NCBI RefSeq assembly: GCF_001184025.1
Contig: NZ_BBYG01000019.1
Span: 62,001-126,000, forward strand
Direction of reading: 5' to 3'
DNA length: 64,000 nucleotides
DNA from: Streptomyces maremycinicus
GTDB taxonomy: Bacteria > Actinomycetota > Actinomycetes > Streptomycetales > Streptomycetaceae
In this document: in pieces, positions 46,804 through 54,988 of the stretch
How positions within the stretch are numbered: position 1 is the first letter of the stretch
Layout: every line of letters starts with the position of its first letter
Notes under the pieces: generated by a model
The model's input: only the letters and a program-made list of their open reading frames with translations
The model's database searches: none
What the model was told of the DNA's origin: nothing
Position numbers and translations under genes: made by a program

Positions 46804-48267
46804 ATGAGCTCAACGGGTACGGGCACGGGGCCGCGTGTCGTCGTCATCGGAGCCGGGATCGCCGGACTGGCCGCCGCCCACCGGCTGGTGGAGCGCGGGG
46901 CCCGGGTGACCGTCCTCGAGGCCTCCGACCGGGTGGGAGGCAAACTCCTGCCCGGCGAGATCGCGGGCGTGCGCGTGGACCTCGGCGCCGAGTCGATGCT
47001 GGCCCGCCGACCCGAGGCGATCGCCCTCGCGCGCGAGGTGGGCCTCGCCGACCGCCTCCGGCCACCGGCCACCGCGACGGCGTCGATCTGGACCCGCGGC
47101 GCGCTGCGCCCCATGCCCAAGGGCCACGTCATGGGCGTCCCCGGCGCGGCGGACGCCCTCGCCGGGGTCCTCTCCGACGAGGGGCTCGCCCGGATCGAGC
47201 GCGACAGCGACCTGCCCCGCACCGAGGTCGGTGACGACGTCGCGGTCGGCGAGTACGTGGCCGCCCGCCTGGGTCGCGAGGTCGTCGACCGGCTCGTCGA
47301 GCCGCTCCTCGGCGGGGTGTACGCCGGCGACGCCTACCGGATCTCGATGCGCTCCGCCGTCCCGCAGCTCTACCAGGCGGCACTGACCCACACCTCGCTG
47401 ACACGGGCCGTCCGCGAGATCCAGGCGAAGGCCGCCGCCCATCAGCAGACCGGCCCGGTGTTCATGGGGGTCGAGGGCGGCGTCGGCTCCCTGCCGCTCG
47501 CGGTCGCCGGGTCCGTTCGGGCGCGCGGCGGCGAGATCCACACACGCGTACCCGTGACCGCGCTGCGCCGGGCGCCCGACGGCGGCTGGCGTGTCACGGC
47601 GGGGGAGCGGGTGCTGCCCGCCGACGCCGTGGTCGTCGCCGTCCCCGCCCCGGCCGCCGCCGCGCTGCTGGCCACCGAGGCCCCCGGGGCCGCCGCCGCG
47701 CTGCGCACGGTGGAGTACGCCTCGATGGCCCTGGTCACCCTCGCCTACCGGCGCGCCGACACCGCCGGCACGCTCCCCGAGGGCAGCGGCTTCCTCGTCC
47801 CGCCCGTCGACGGACGCACTATCAAGGCATCCACCTTCGCCTCCCGCAAGTGGGGCTGGATCGCCGACGAGGACCCGGAAACGGTCGTGCTGCGCACCTC
47901 CGTCGGGCGGTACGGCGAGACGGAGATCCTCGGCCGCGAGGACGCCGAACTGGTCGACGTCTCCCGGCACGACCTGCGCGCCGCCACCGGCCTGGAGGCC
48001 ACCCCCCTCGAGACCCGCGTCACCCGCTGGACGGACGGCCTGCCGCAGTACCCGGTCGGCCACCACGCGCGCGTGGCCCGCATCCGCGAGGAGGTCGCCC
48101 GGCTCCCCGGCCTCGCGGTCTGCGGCGCCCCGTACGACGGCGTGGGCATTCCGGCCTGCATCGCGAGCGCGTACGCCGCGGTCGACCAGCTCGGCGGCGA
48201 CCTGAGCGCCGTACGGGAGCTGGCGGCCAACCCGGTGCAAAGTCTGCACGGCGGAGCGGGAGAATGA
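46804..48267 (+). CDS. cgoX: Coproporphyrinogen III oxidase (HemY/CgoX type)
   Basis: The 487-residue FAD enzyme opens with the Rossmann motif VVIGAGIAGLAAAHRLVERG and ends with the FAD-contact GAPYDGVGIPACIASAYAAV. Formerly called protoporphyrinogen oxidase HemY/HemG, it is immediately followed by hemQ. That identifies the coproporphyrin-dependent pathway, in which this enzyme oxidises coproporphyrinogen III to coproporphyrin III. ATG 46804 fits the family; the ribosome site is weak (GAGAGAG). The next gene starts 5 bp past its stop. Confidence 0.92.
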   Translation: MSSTGTGTGPRVVVIGAGIAGLAAAHRLVERGARVTVLEASDRVGGKLLPGEIAGVRVDLGAESMLARRPEAIALAREVGLADRLRPPATATASIWTRGALRPMPKGHVMGVPGAADALAGVLSDEGLARIERDSDLPRTEVGDDVAVGEYVAARLGREVVDRLVEPLLGGVYAGDAYRISMRSAVPQLYQAALTHTSLTRAVREIQAKAAAHQQTGPVFMGVEGGVGSLPLAVAGSVRARGGEIHTRVPVTALRRAPDGGWRVTAGERVLPADAVVVAVPAPAAAALLATEAPGAAAALRTVEYASMALVTLAYRRADTAGTLPEGSGFLVPPVDGRTIKASTFASRKWGWIADEDPETVVLRTSVGRYGETEILGREDAELVDVSRHDLRAATGLEATPLETRVTRWTDGLPQYPVGHHARVARIREEVARLPGLAVCGAPYDGVGIPACIASAYAAVDQLGGDLSAVRELAANPVQSLHGGAGE

Positions 48268-48272
48268 GAGCC

Positions 48273-49004
48273 ATGAGTGACGACGCCCCCACCACCGAGT
48301 CCGGCAGGGTCCCGAACAAGGGCAAGCTGGCCAAGGACCTCAACGAGGTCATCCGCTACACGCTGTGGTCCGTCTTCAAGCTGAAGGACGTGCTGCCCGA
48401 GGACCGCGCGGGCTGGGCCGACGAGGTCCAGGAGCTGTTCGACCAGCTCGCCGCCAAGGACGTGACGATCCGCGGCACCTACGACGTGTCCGGCCTGCGT
48501 GCCGACGCCGACGTCATGATCTGGTGGCACGCCGAGACCGCCGACCAGCTCCAGGAGGCGTACAACCTCTTCCGCCGCACGAAGCTGGGCCGTGCCCTGG
48601 AACCGGTCTGGTCGAACATGGCGCTGCACCGGCCCGCCGAGTTCAACCGCTCGCACATCCCGGCGTTCCTCGCCGACGAGACGCCCCGCGACTACGTGAG
48701 CGTCTACCCCTTCGTCCGCTCCTACGACTGGTACCTGCTGCCCGACGAGGACCGCCGCCGCATGCTGGCCGACCACGGCAAGATGGCCCGCGGCTACCCG
48801 GACGTCCGCGCGAACACCGTCGCCTCGTTCTCGCTCGGCGACTACGAGTGGATCCTGGCCTTCGAGGCCGACGAGCTCTACCGCATCGTCGACCTCATGC
48901 GCCACCTGCGTGCCTCGGAGGCCCGTATGCACGTCCGCGAGGAGGTCCCGTTCTACACGGGCCGCCGCAAGGACCTCACCGAGCTGGTCGCGGGCCTCGC
49001 CTGA
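48273..49004 (+). CDS. chdC: Coproheme decarboxylase (HemQ)
   Basis: The 243-residue protein of the chlorite-dismutase superfamily converts coproheme to haem b using peroxide, the last step of the coproporphyrin-dependent pathway. Diagnostic segments include VIRYTLWSVFKLKDVL near the start, NMALHRPAEFNRSHIPAFL (actinobacterial distal-histidine region), YPFVRSYDWYLLPDEDRR with the radical-forming tyrosine, and LADHGKMARGYPDVRANTVA with the proximal histidine. An ATG at 48264 overlaps the cgoX stop (ATGA), but ATG 48273 gives the typical MSDDAPTTES start. Its stop codon is directly abutted by the stop of the convergent peptidase gene. Confidence 0.94.
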   Translation: MSDDAPTTESGRVPNKGKLAKDLNEVIRYTLWSVFKLKDVLPEDRAGWADEVQELFDQLAAKDVTIRGTYDVSGLRADADVMIWWHAETADQLQEAYNLFRRTKLGRALEPVWSNMALHRPAEFNRSHIPAFLADETPRDYVSVYPFVRSYDWYLLPDEDRRRMLADHGKMARGYPDVRANTVASFSLGDYEWILAFEADELYRIVDLMRHLRASEARMHVREEVPFYTGRRKDLTELVAGLA

Positions 49005-50615
49005 TCAGCGTCCCGGCCGGGCGGCGCGCTCCGCGGGGGCGACCGCCGGCTCGGGTTCCGGGTGCGGTGCGCAGGCCGCGCGCCGCACCGGGAGCCGCCC
49101 CTCCAGCAGGTACGCCTCCAGGTGGCCGTTGACGCACCGGTTCGGACCGCCCGCGATGCCGTGCGTACCGGCGTCCCGCTCGGTCACCAGCACCGAGCCC
49201 GTCAGCCGCCGGTGCATCTCCAGCGCACCGGCGTACGGCGCCGCGGCGTCCCGTTCGGCGGCCAGGATCAGCGTCGGCGGCAGTTCGCCCGGACCGGTCC
49301 GCACGTCCACCGGCCGCTGCCGGGGCGCCGGCCAGTACGCGCACGGCAGGTTCGCCCACACGTTGTCCCACGTCTCGAACGGCGCGACGCGCGCCAGCCG
49401 CGTGTTGTCGCGGTCCCACACCTTCCAGTCCGTCGGCCAGGACGCGTCGTTGCACTCCACGGCCGTGTACGCGGCGTTGGCGTTCTCCGCCTCCGCCGCG
49501 GCCTCCCGCACCGGCCCGGCCTGCGCGATCAGCTGCTCCGGATCACCCTTCAGGTACTCCGACAGCGCCTGCGCCCGGGAGGGCCAGTAGTCGTCGTAGT
49601 ACCCGGCCTGGAGGAACGCGCCCTGGAGCTGCCGCGGCCCCACCGTCCCGCCGGCCGGCTCCGCGGCGAGCCGGGCGCGCGCCCGCTCGTAGCTGGTCAG
49701 CACCGCCTCCGCCGTGTCACCCAGGCCGTAGACGTCGTCGTGCCGCGCGATCCACTCCCGCAAGTCCGTCCAGCGGCTCTCGAACGCCGCCGACTGGTCC
49801 AGGTTGTTGCGGTACCAGATCTGTGCCGGATCCGGGTTCACGGCCGCGTCGAACACCATCCGCCGCACATGGGAGGGGAACAGCGTCGCGTAGACGGAGC
49901 CGAAGTAGGTGCCGTACGACGCGCCCATGAAGGTCAGCCGCTCCTCGCCGAGCGCGGCGCGCAGCACGTCCAGGTCTCGGGCGTTGTTGAGCGAGTTGTA
50001 GTGCCGCAGGGCACTGCCCGTCCGCTGCGCACAGCCGCGCGCGTACGCCTTCGCCTGCGCGATGCGCTCCCGCTTGTACGACTCCGAGGGGTGGTCCGGG
50101 GCGGGGGCGGGGCCCTTGAAGAAGCGCTTGGGATCCTGACAGGACAGCGGCGCCGAACGGCCGACCCCGCGCGGGTCGTAGCCGACGAGGTCGTAGGCCG
50201 CCCCGATGCGCTTCCACTCCGGCAGCAGTCCGATCAACGGGAAGTACAGGCCCGAGCCGCCGGGACCGCCGGGGTTGAAGACCAGCGCGCCCTGCCGGGG
50301 CACCCGGCGCTTGCTGTTGTGCGGATCCCGGTGGGTGGCCCGCACCCGGCTGACGGTGAGCTCGATCTGCCTGCCGTTCGGGGCCGCGTAGTCGAGCGGG
50401 ACGGAGACCGTGCCGCACTGCATGCTGCCGGGCAGGTCCTGCGCGTCGGAGCACTTGCCGAACTCGATGCCCTTCGCCGCCGCCCGCGCGGCGGCCGACA
50501 CGACACCGGTCGAGCCGGACAGAGCGCCGGAGTTCGGGGCGCCGCCCGCCGGGACGGCGGAGAGGGCGGTCAGGAGGAGGGCTCCTGCGGCCGAGTGGAG
50601 GGCGGCGGCTCTCAT
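49005..50615 (-). CDS. Secreted TAP-like alpha/beta hydrolase (peptidase)
   Basis: The 536-residue precursor has a signal peptide (MRAAALHSAAGALLLTALSA) and an alpha/beta hydrolase fold with nucleophile S233 (FMGASYGTYFGSVYATLFPS). The oxyanion motif is NPGGPGGSGLYF, and the TAP-like C-terminal region contains the aspartate and histidine (LILAAERDAAAPYAG, DAGTHGIAGG). Relatives are Streptomyces tripeptidyl aminopeptidases and Slp mycelium-associated peptidases, so exo-peptidase activity outside the cell is likely. ATG 50615 has AAGGGA 7 nt upstream. Its TGA lies back to back with that of hemQ. It is the last gene of a minus-strand series that begins with the DUF692 gene. Confidence 0.88.
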   Translation of the reverse strand: MRAAALHSAAGALLLTALSAVPAGGAPNSGALSGSTGVVSAAARAAAKGIEFGKCSDAQDLPGSMQCGTVSVPLDYAAPNGRQIELTVSRVRATHRDPHNSKRRVPRQGALVFNPGGPGGSGLYFPLIGLLPEWKRIGAAYDLVGYDPRGVGRSAPLSCQDPKRFFKGPAPAPDHPSESYKRERIAQAKAYARGCAQRTGSALRHYNSLNNARDLDVLRAALGEERLTFMGASYGTYFGSVYATLFPSHVRRMVFDAAVNPDPAQIWYRNNLDQSAAFESRWTDLREWIARHDDVYGLGDTAEAVLTSYERARARLAAEPAGGTVGPRQLQGAFLQAGYYDDYWPSRAQALSEYLKGDPEQLIAQAGPVREAAAEAENANAAYTAVECNDASWPTDWKVWDRDNTRLARVAPFETWDNVWANLPCAYWPAPRQRPVDVRTGPGELPPTLILAAERDAAAPYAGALEMHRRLTGSVLVTERDAGTHGIAGGPNRCVNGHLEAYLLEGRLPVRRAACAPHPEPEPAVAPAERAARPGR

Positions 50616-50746
50616 CGGGTGTCCCTTCGGTGCACGGCGGCGACACAAGGGATGGTTGGTTCGACCGTGGGGGAAGGCAAGCACCATCGTCGGGTGTCGG
50701 CGTCAATGCCCCTTGTGCGCCCCCCGCTGGTCGAGCGCGCCCCGGC

Positions 50747-51520
50747 TCAGTCCCGCCCGTACCCACGATGAGCGAAGGCCGCCCGCAGGTCCGGCTCGCC
50801 CACCGCGCGGATCCCGCGTACGGCGACGGAGGTCAGGTACGTACGGTCGTCCCCCGTGCCACCGTCGGGCCGCGCCAGCGCGCCCAGCAGCCGCTGCCCT
50901 GCCGGGGACGCCCAGCGCGAGTACGGATGCACCTCCACCCGCGCTATGGCCAGGCAGCTCAGCGTGAGCGCCAGGGGAAGCGAGAACCAGAGCGCGACGA
51001 GATCGCGGGGCATGTCCGGGGTGGCGGGGAACAGCAGTGCGGTGACGCCCAGGGCGAGGACGGCCACGGCGGCGGCCCGTACCTGCCGCACTCCGGCCGC
51101 GACCGTCGTACGGCCCCCGTCGGGCACCGCGAGACCGGCGCGGACCAGCCGGTCGGCGAGGCCGCCCACCGCGTCCGCCGCCGCGGCCGCCGCCCGTGCC
51201 GGGGCGATGAGGGACTGTCCCCCGGGTCCGATGGCCCCTATGACCGACCGCTCCATCTCGTCGCGCCCGCACGGGTCCAAGACGGTCGCCCACCCGGTCC
51301 GGGCGAGCAGCAGTCGCCGCTGCCGCGCCATGGACACCATCGTCAGGTCGGCGACCCTGCCCGGCCCGCCGGACAGGAAAGCGGCCTCATAGAGCGTCAG
51401 ATCATGACCCTGGCCGGCGTTCTCGTCGACGGCGGCGGCCCGTACGGCGGCCAGGCACAGCCGTGCGCACGCCGCGCCCGCGACGGCCCATGCCAGCAGC
51501 AGGAGAAGCACCCAGACCAT
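50747..51520 (-). CDS. TIGR04222-like membrane protein
   Basis: The 257-residue protein has an N-terminal membrane helix (MVWVLLLLLAWAVAGAACAR), a cytoplasmic domain with LTLYEAAFLSGGPGRVADLT and ARQRRLLLARTGW, and two further helices at about 148-165 and 172-192. LYE.A.L.GG..R....A is the pattern I associate with TIGR04222 proteins. Many of those carry a glycine/cysteine-rich tail; here the C-terminus ends RAAFAHRGYGRD without cysteines. It lies between DUF4142 and the TAP-like peptidase, downstream of the DUF692 enzyme. Function is unknown. Confidence 0.7.
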   Translation of the reverse strand: MVWVLLLLLAWAVAGAACARLCLAAVRAAAVDENAGQGHDLTLYEAAFLSGGPGRVADLTMVSMARQRRLLLARTGWATVLDPCGRDEMERSVIGAIGPGGQSLIAPARAAAAAADAVGGLADRLVRAGLAVPDGGRTTVAAGVRQVRAAAVAVLALGVTALLFPATPDMPRDLVALWFSLPLALTLSCLAIARVEVHPYSRWASPAGQRLLGALARPDGGTGDDRTYLTSVAVRGIRAVGEPDLRAAFAHRGYGRD

Positions 51521-51670
51521 GCCGTGTTTCTATGCCAGGTGCACCGGAAAACGCCATGCCTTGTTCACAATCCGGACCGGGCGTTGTGGATACGTGACGT
51601 TCCGCGCGCCTTCGTCCACGAAAACCGGCTCGGCGAAAACCGGTTCCCCCCGGAGACCGTTCTCGTGAGC

Positions 51671-51705
51671 GGTGTCAGGTGTCAGGTGTCAGGTGTCAGG
51701 TGCCG
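51671..51705. repeat. Heptanucleotide tandem repeat at the 3-prime end of the DUF4142 gene
   Basis: GGTGTCA occurs four times exactly (51671-51698) and is followed by the variant GGTGCCG. On the minus strand the last copy supplies the TGA stop. Because 7 is not a multiple of 3, copies downstream of the stop contain it in other frames too. Confidence 0.85.
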
Positions 51706-52472
51706 GGTGGCGGGCTGGCCGCGGCCGGCGGGAGCGTGTAGGTGGGAGACGGCGACGGCGTCACCGGCACGGCGGAGCCGGGATCGGCCGTCGGACCCGG
51801 CGGGGCGGGGGAGCGGGTGATCGACGGGGTGCTGCCGGCGGCCAGGTCCCGGGCGAGGGCGTCGAAGTCGACGAACCCGGTGGCCTCCAGGATCTTGATG
51901 TGGTCCAGCACGGTGGTGTTGGCGTCGTCGGCGAGCTCGCGCACCAGCGAGTTGCGGGTGCCGGCCCGCACCTGGGCGACGACGGAGAACACCCGTCCGT
52001 GCGCGAGCCGCAGGATGTTGGCGAACTTCCAGTCGTACTGCCCGCCCTGCGCCGCGTCGAGCTCGCTCAGCCAGCCCTTCTGCTGGTCGTTGGGCTCGTC
52101 GGGCAGCGCGAGGCCCAGCTGAGAGGCGACGGTACGCACCCGCTCGTCCAGGAAGGTGTGTCCCTCGACCAGATGCCGGCCCGCCGTCCGTACGGCCTCG
52201 GTCGTGCCCTTCGTCTGCGCCTGCTGACCGGCGGGCAGCTCCCACAGCCCCGCCAGCCGCACCTTCGTGATGAAGTCCCGGTCCAGCGCGGACAGCGGCC
52301 CGTACTGCGTGGACACCGTCTGCGCGTTCAGCACGTCCACGCCGGTGCCGGACCGGTCGGCGTACGACCAGATCGGGAAGACCAGCGCCGCCAGGGTCGC
52401 CGCCAGACCCGTGATGATGAGCCCGGTTCCGCTGAAGATGCCTCTGCCCTGGATGGGGGGTCGCGGCCGCAT
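51696..52472 (-). CDS. DUF4142 protein, secreted or membrane-anchored
   Basis: The 258-residue protein has one N-terminal hydrophobic helix (about 14-36, GTGLIITGLAATLAALVFPI), probably an uncleaved anchor. A helical DUF4142 domain (about 60-215; SALDRDFITKVRLAGLWELP, AVRTAGRHLVEGHTFLDERV) and a proline/serine-rich tail follow. DUF4142 has a ferritin-like four-helix fold, and some members are periplasmic. No clear metal-binding EXXH set is seen, so ferritin chemistry is not claimed. The gene is 176 bp from the TIGR04222-like gene and 261 bp from the DUF692 gene, all on the same strand. Confidence 0.8.
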   Translation of the reverse strand: MRPRPPIQGRGIFSGTGLIITGLAATLAALVFPIWSYADRSGTGVDVLNAQTVSTQYGPLSALDRDFITKVRLAGLWELPAGQQAQTKGTTEAVRTAGRHLVEGHTFLDERVRTVASQLGLALPDEPNDQQKGWLSELDAAQGGQYDWKFANILRLAHGRVFSVVAQVRAGTRNSLVRELADDANTTVLDHIKILEATGFVDFDALARDLAAGSTPSITRSPAPPGPTADPGSAVPVTPSPSPTYTLPPAAASPPPGT

Positions 52473-52674
52473 GGGGTGCCTCCTGCTCGCGGCACTGCAC
52501 GCTAGTGCGCTTCGGTTGTGGGACTGGCTGGCATATTACTGCGCCTGCGCCGCCAACTGCCGTACAGGGGCGAATGGTTACAACCCGGGCATCATGTGTG
52601 AAACGGGAGGGGTGAGGGACGCCTCGAAAAGGGAGGAAGGGTGCGGAATCGCCGACGGAACGGTTTCGCCGCGT

Positions 52675-52705
52675 GTGCCGGGCTGTGGGGTGTTAGTCCC
52701 GGCAC
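52675..52705 (-). terminator. Weak hairpin after the DUF692 gene
   Basis: GTGCCGGG and CCCGGCAC form an 8-bp stem with a 15-nt loop, 29 bp past the stop. Partial termination here would separate the DUF692 transcript from DUF4142. Confidence 0.45.
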
Positions 52706-52733
52706 ATTCGGGCCACTCGCGGCATTCGATCAC

Positions 52734-54062
52734 TCATCGTCGGATCAACGTCCGTCCCACCCGTCCCACCTGGCCCAGCCGTGACCTCGGCCGCGGCGCG
52801 GGGCCCGAGCGGTCCAGCCACCAGCGGCGCAGTTCACGGCGGGCCCGGCCCTCCGTCAGCCGCCCGCCCAGGAGTGTCCGCTCGGCGAAGTCGAGGGCGT
52901 CCTGCCGGTAGCCGGCGCGCATCGGGTGCCCTTGGGCGTAGGCGAGGAAAGCGGCGCGGTAACCGCTTCCGAGGATCACCGGCAACTCCGGGGCGACCTT
53001 CGCGACCACATCCGCCCGCTTGGCCGCCAGCGCCCGGGACTGTACGCCGAGTCGCACCCGGTCGAAGCCCTCGGGGACCGGCGTCCCGGCGACGAGCGCG
53101 GACAGCAGAGCCGCCTGCGCGAGCCCCAGCCGCTGACGCGTGGCCTCGTCGACGGCGGTCGGTTCCGGCTGCGGGGCGCGCGGGACGGCCGCGTCCGCGC
53201 TCGGGCTCCTCGTCCCGGGCTCGGCCCAGGCGTCCTGCCCGCCGGCCTCGACGGCCGCTCTGATCTGGTCCAACTCCCGCTCCAGCTCCGCCGGTTCGGG
53301 GAAGTTCTCGTCCCGTTCCAGCAGCACTCCCGGCGGTGACACCCGGGACGCGAGGTCGGTGAGGATGTCGAGGACCGGCCGGGGCACCGGGTGGGCGTGG
53401 CTGTCGTGCCAGACGCCGTCCCGCTCGAAACCGCCCGCGACATGGACGTACGCGATGGCCTCCAGGGGCAGTTCGGCCAGTGCCTTGGCGGGGTCCTCGC
53501 CCCGGTTGACGTGGTTGGTGTGCAGGTTGGCCACGTCGATGAGCAGCCGTACGCCCGTGCGGTCGGCCAGCTCGTACAGGAACTGCCCCTCGGTCATCTC
53601 CTCGGCCGGCCACGCGACGAGCGCGGCGATGTTCTCGACCGCGAGCGGCACCGGCAGCGCGTCCTGCGCGATGCGCACGTTCTCGCACAGCACGTCGAGG
53701 GCGTCGCGGGTGCGCGGCACGGGCAGCAGGTGCCCGGCCTCGAGCCGCGGGGACGCCGTCAGGGTGCCGCCCGCGCGGACGAACGCGATGTGCTCGGTGA
53801 CCAGCGGCGAACCCAGTGCCTCGGCCCGCTCGGCGAGCGCGGCCAGACGTCCCGCGTCGGGCCGCTCCGCGTCGCCCAGCCCGAGCGAGACGCCGTGCGG
53901 GATCACGGTGACCCCACGCTCGCGCAGCCGTAGCAGCGACTCGGGCAGATGCCCGGGACACACGTTCTCGGCGACGGCCTCGACCCAGTCGATGCCCGGC
54001 ATCCGCTCGACGGCGTCCGCGATCTCCGGCCGCCAGCCGATCCCCGTCCCCAGTCGCCTCAT
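52734..54062 (-). CDS. DUF692 multinuclear non-heme iron (MNIO) enzyme with C-terminal partner-like domain
   Basis: The 442-residue protein begins MRRLGTGIGWRPEIADAVER. The DUF692 TIM barrel (about 1-275) keeps the metal-ligand signatures of the MbnB/TglH family: EAVAENV, VIPHGVSLGLG, TEHIAF, AVENIA, IDVANLHTNHVN, YVHVAGGFE, WHDSHAHPV and LLERDENFPE. Known members oxidatively modify cysteine or other residues in ribosomal peptides. A disordered linker (about 275-310) is followed by a helical domain (about 310-410, LAQAALLSALVAGTPVPEGF, AKRADVVAKVAPELPVILGS), here fused instead of being a separate partner protein. It resembles the SCO6045 type. ATG 54062 has GGAGG 8 nt upstream. The substrate is unknown; no obvious precursor peptide is adjacent. 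Confidence 0.85.
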   Translation of the reverse strand: MRRLGTGIGWRPEIADAVERMPGIDWVEAVAENVCPGHLPESLLRLRERGVTVIPHGVSLGLGDAERPDAGRLAALAERAEALGSPLVTEHIAFVRAGGTLTASPRLEAGHLLPVPRTRDALDVLCENVRIAQDALPVPLAVENIAALVAWPAEEMTEGQFLYELADRTGVRLLIDVANLHTNHVNRGEDPAKALAELPLEAIAYVHVAGGFERDGVWHDSHAHPVPRPVLDILTDLASRVSPPGVLLERDENFPEPAELERELDQIRAAVEAGGQDAWAEPGTRSPSADAAVPRAPQPEPTAVDEATRQRLGLAQAALLSALVAGTPVPEGFDRVRLGVQSRALAAKRADVVAKVAPELPVILGSGYRAAFLAYAQGHPMRAGYRQDALDFAERTLLGGRLTEGRARRELRRWWLDRSGPAPRPRSRLGQVGRVGRTLIRR

Positions 54063-54208
54063 GGTCCCCGCCTCCTTCGTGCCCCCTGCGTGGTGACGGT
54101 GGTATGGCCCCGCCACCGCGCCCCGAACCGCGCGCGGTCTTCCTTCAGAGCAACATTTGAGGTTCGGCCCACCCGGCCGCACCACGGGGGCTGTGCGGGG
54201 CGACGGGG

Positions 54209-54931
54209 CTAGCGGGTCCGCAGGGCCGGGTGGTCCGCGACCACCGTGCAACTGCCCGGGGCGATCTCGGTGAAGCCCGCGTCCCGCACCAGCGGCAGTC
54301 CGCTCCGCGTCAGCTCACGCCACCGTCGCGGCTCCGCGGTCCGTACGGCGAGCGGAAAACCCGCCTCGCGCCACGCGGTCCGCTCCTCGTCCGACAGTTC
54401 CCACCAGGCGAGCTGCGCGCCGTGCCCGGCCTGCGCCATCGCCTTGCCCGCGGACATGCCCACCTCGGGGTTCTGCCAGATCACCGCGGCCGTCGGGTCG
54501 AGGTCCGCCGGCGGCTCCGGGTCGTCGAGATCTGTTCCGGAGACCTGGAGCTTCGCCAGTTCCTTGGGCCAGCCGTCCAGCGGAACGGGCGGAAACACCC
54601 TGACCTCCGCCGCCTTGCCCGTGACCGTGATGCCGGGCAGCGCTTCCGCCCGCCGCCACTCGGCGCCACGCGCGCGCCGCACCACCTTGCGGATCCGGGC
54701 GTCCTGCCAGTCCCGCACGGCTGCCGCCCACTCGCCGTCGCCCAGCGCCCGCTCGTCGGCGAGGAGGGTCAGCACGGCGCGCGCGGCCGTCTCCAGCGCG
54801 TCCGTGCGGGCCGGCGGATCGGCGCGCTCGATGCGGACCACCAGGGGCAGGACGAACTGCGGGGCCTCGTCCCGTGTCGAGGGCTCGGTACGGAAAGGGC
54901 TGTCGCCGGGAACGGCCGGATCAATCGTCAC
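54209..54931 (-). CDS. Peptidyl-tRNA hydrolase PTH2-like protein
   Basis: The protein is about 240 residues. The C-terminal half contains NPEVGMSAGKAMAQAGHGAQ, EERTAWREAGFPLAVRT and the terminal APGSCTVVADHPALRT, close to the PTH2 fold (K.AAQ..HA, then D.G.T...G..T). The N-terminal half (QFVLPLVVRIERADPPARTD, AAAVRDWQDARIRKVVRRA) is an actinobacterial extension. It may release peptides from tRNA or have diverged. GTG 54931 is preceded by GGAGG at a tight 2-nt spacing; ATG 54961 is an alternative without ribosome site. It is divergent from the ABC gene pair. Confidence 0.7.
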   Translation of the reverse strand: MTIDPAVPGDSPFRTEPSTRDEAPQFVLPLVVRIERADPPARTDALETAARAVLTLLADERALGDGEWAAAVRDWQDARIRKVVRRARGAEWRRAEALPGITVTGKAAEVRVFPPVPLDGWPKELAKLQVSGTDLDDPEPPADLDPTAAVIWQNPEVGMSAGKAMAQAGHGAQLAWWELSDEERTAWREAGFPLAVRTAEPRRWRELTRSGLPLVRDAGFTEIAPGSCTVVADHPALRTR

Positions 54932-54988
54932 GTCCTCCAGTCTGCCAGGTGGAAGATCCATGCAACCGGGAGCGGGAGGACGGTCCGT

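Noticed and set aside
52471..52911. Plus-strand Cys-rich ORF starting MGCLLLAALHASALRLWDWL between the DUF4142 and DUF692 genes, considered as a peptide substrate for the DUF692 enzyme
   Set aside because: It has no ribosome site, contains rare codons including TTA, and its second half is the antisense of the DUF692 gene. Coding signals favour the minus strand.
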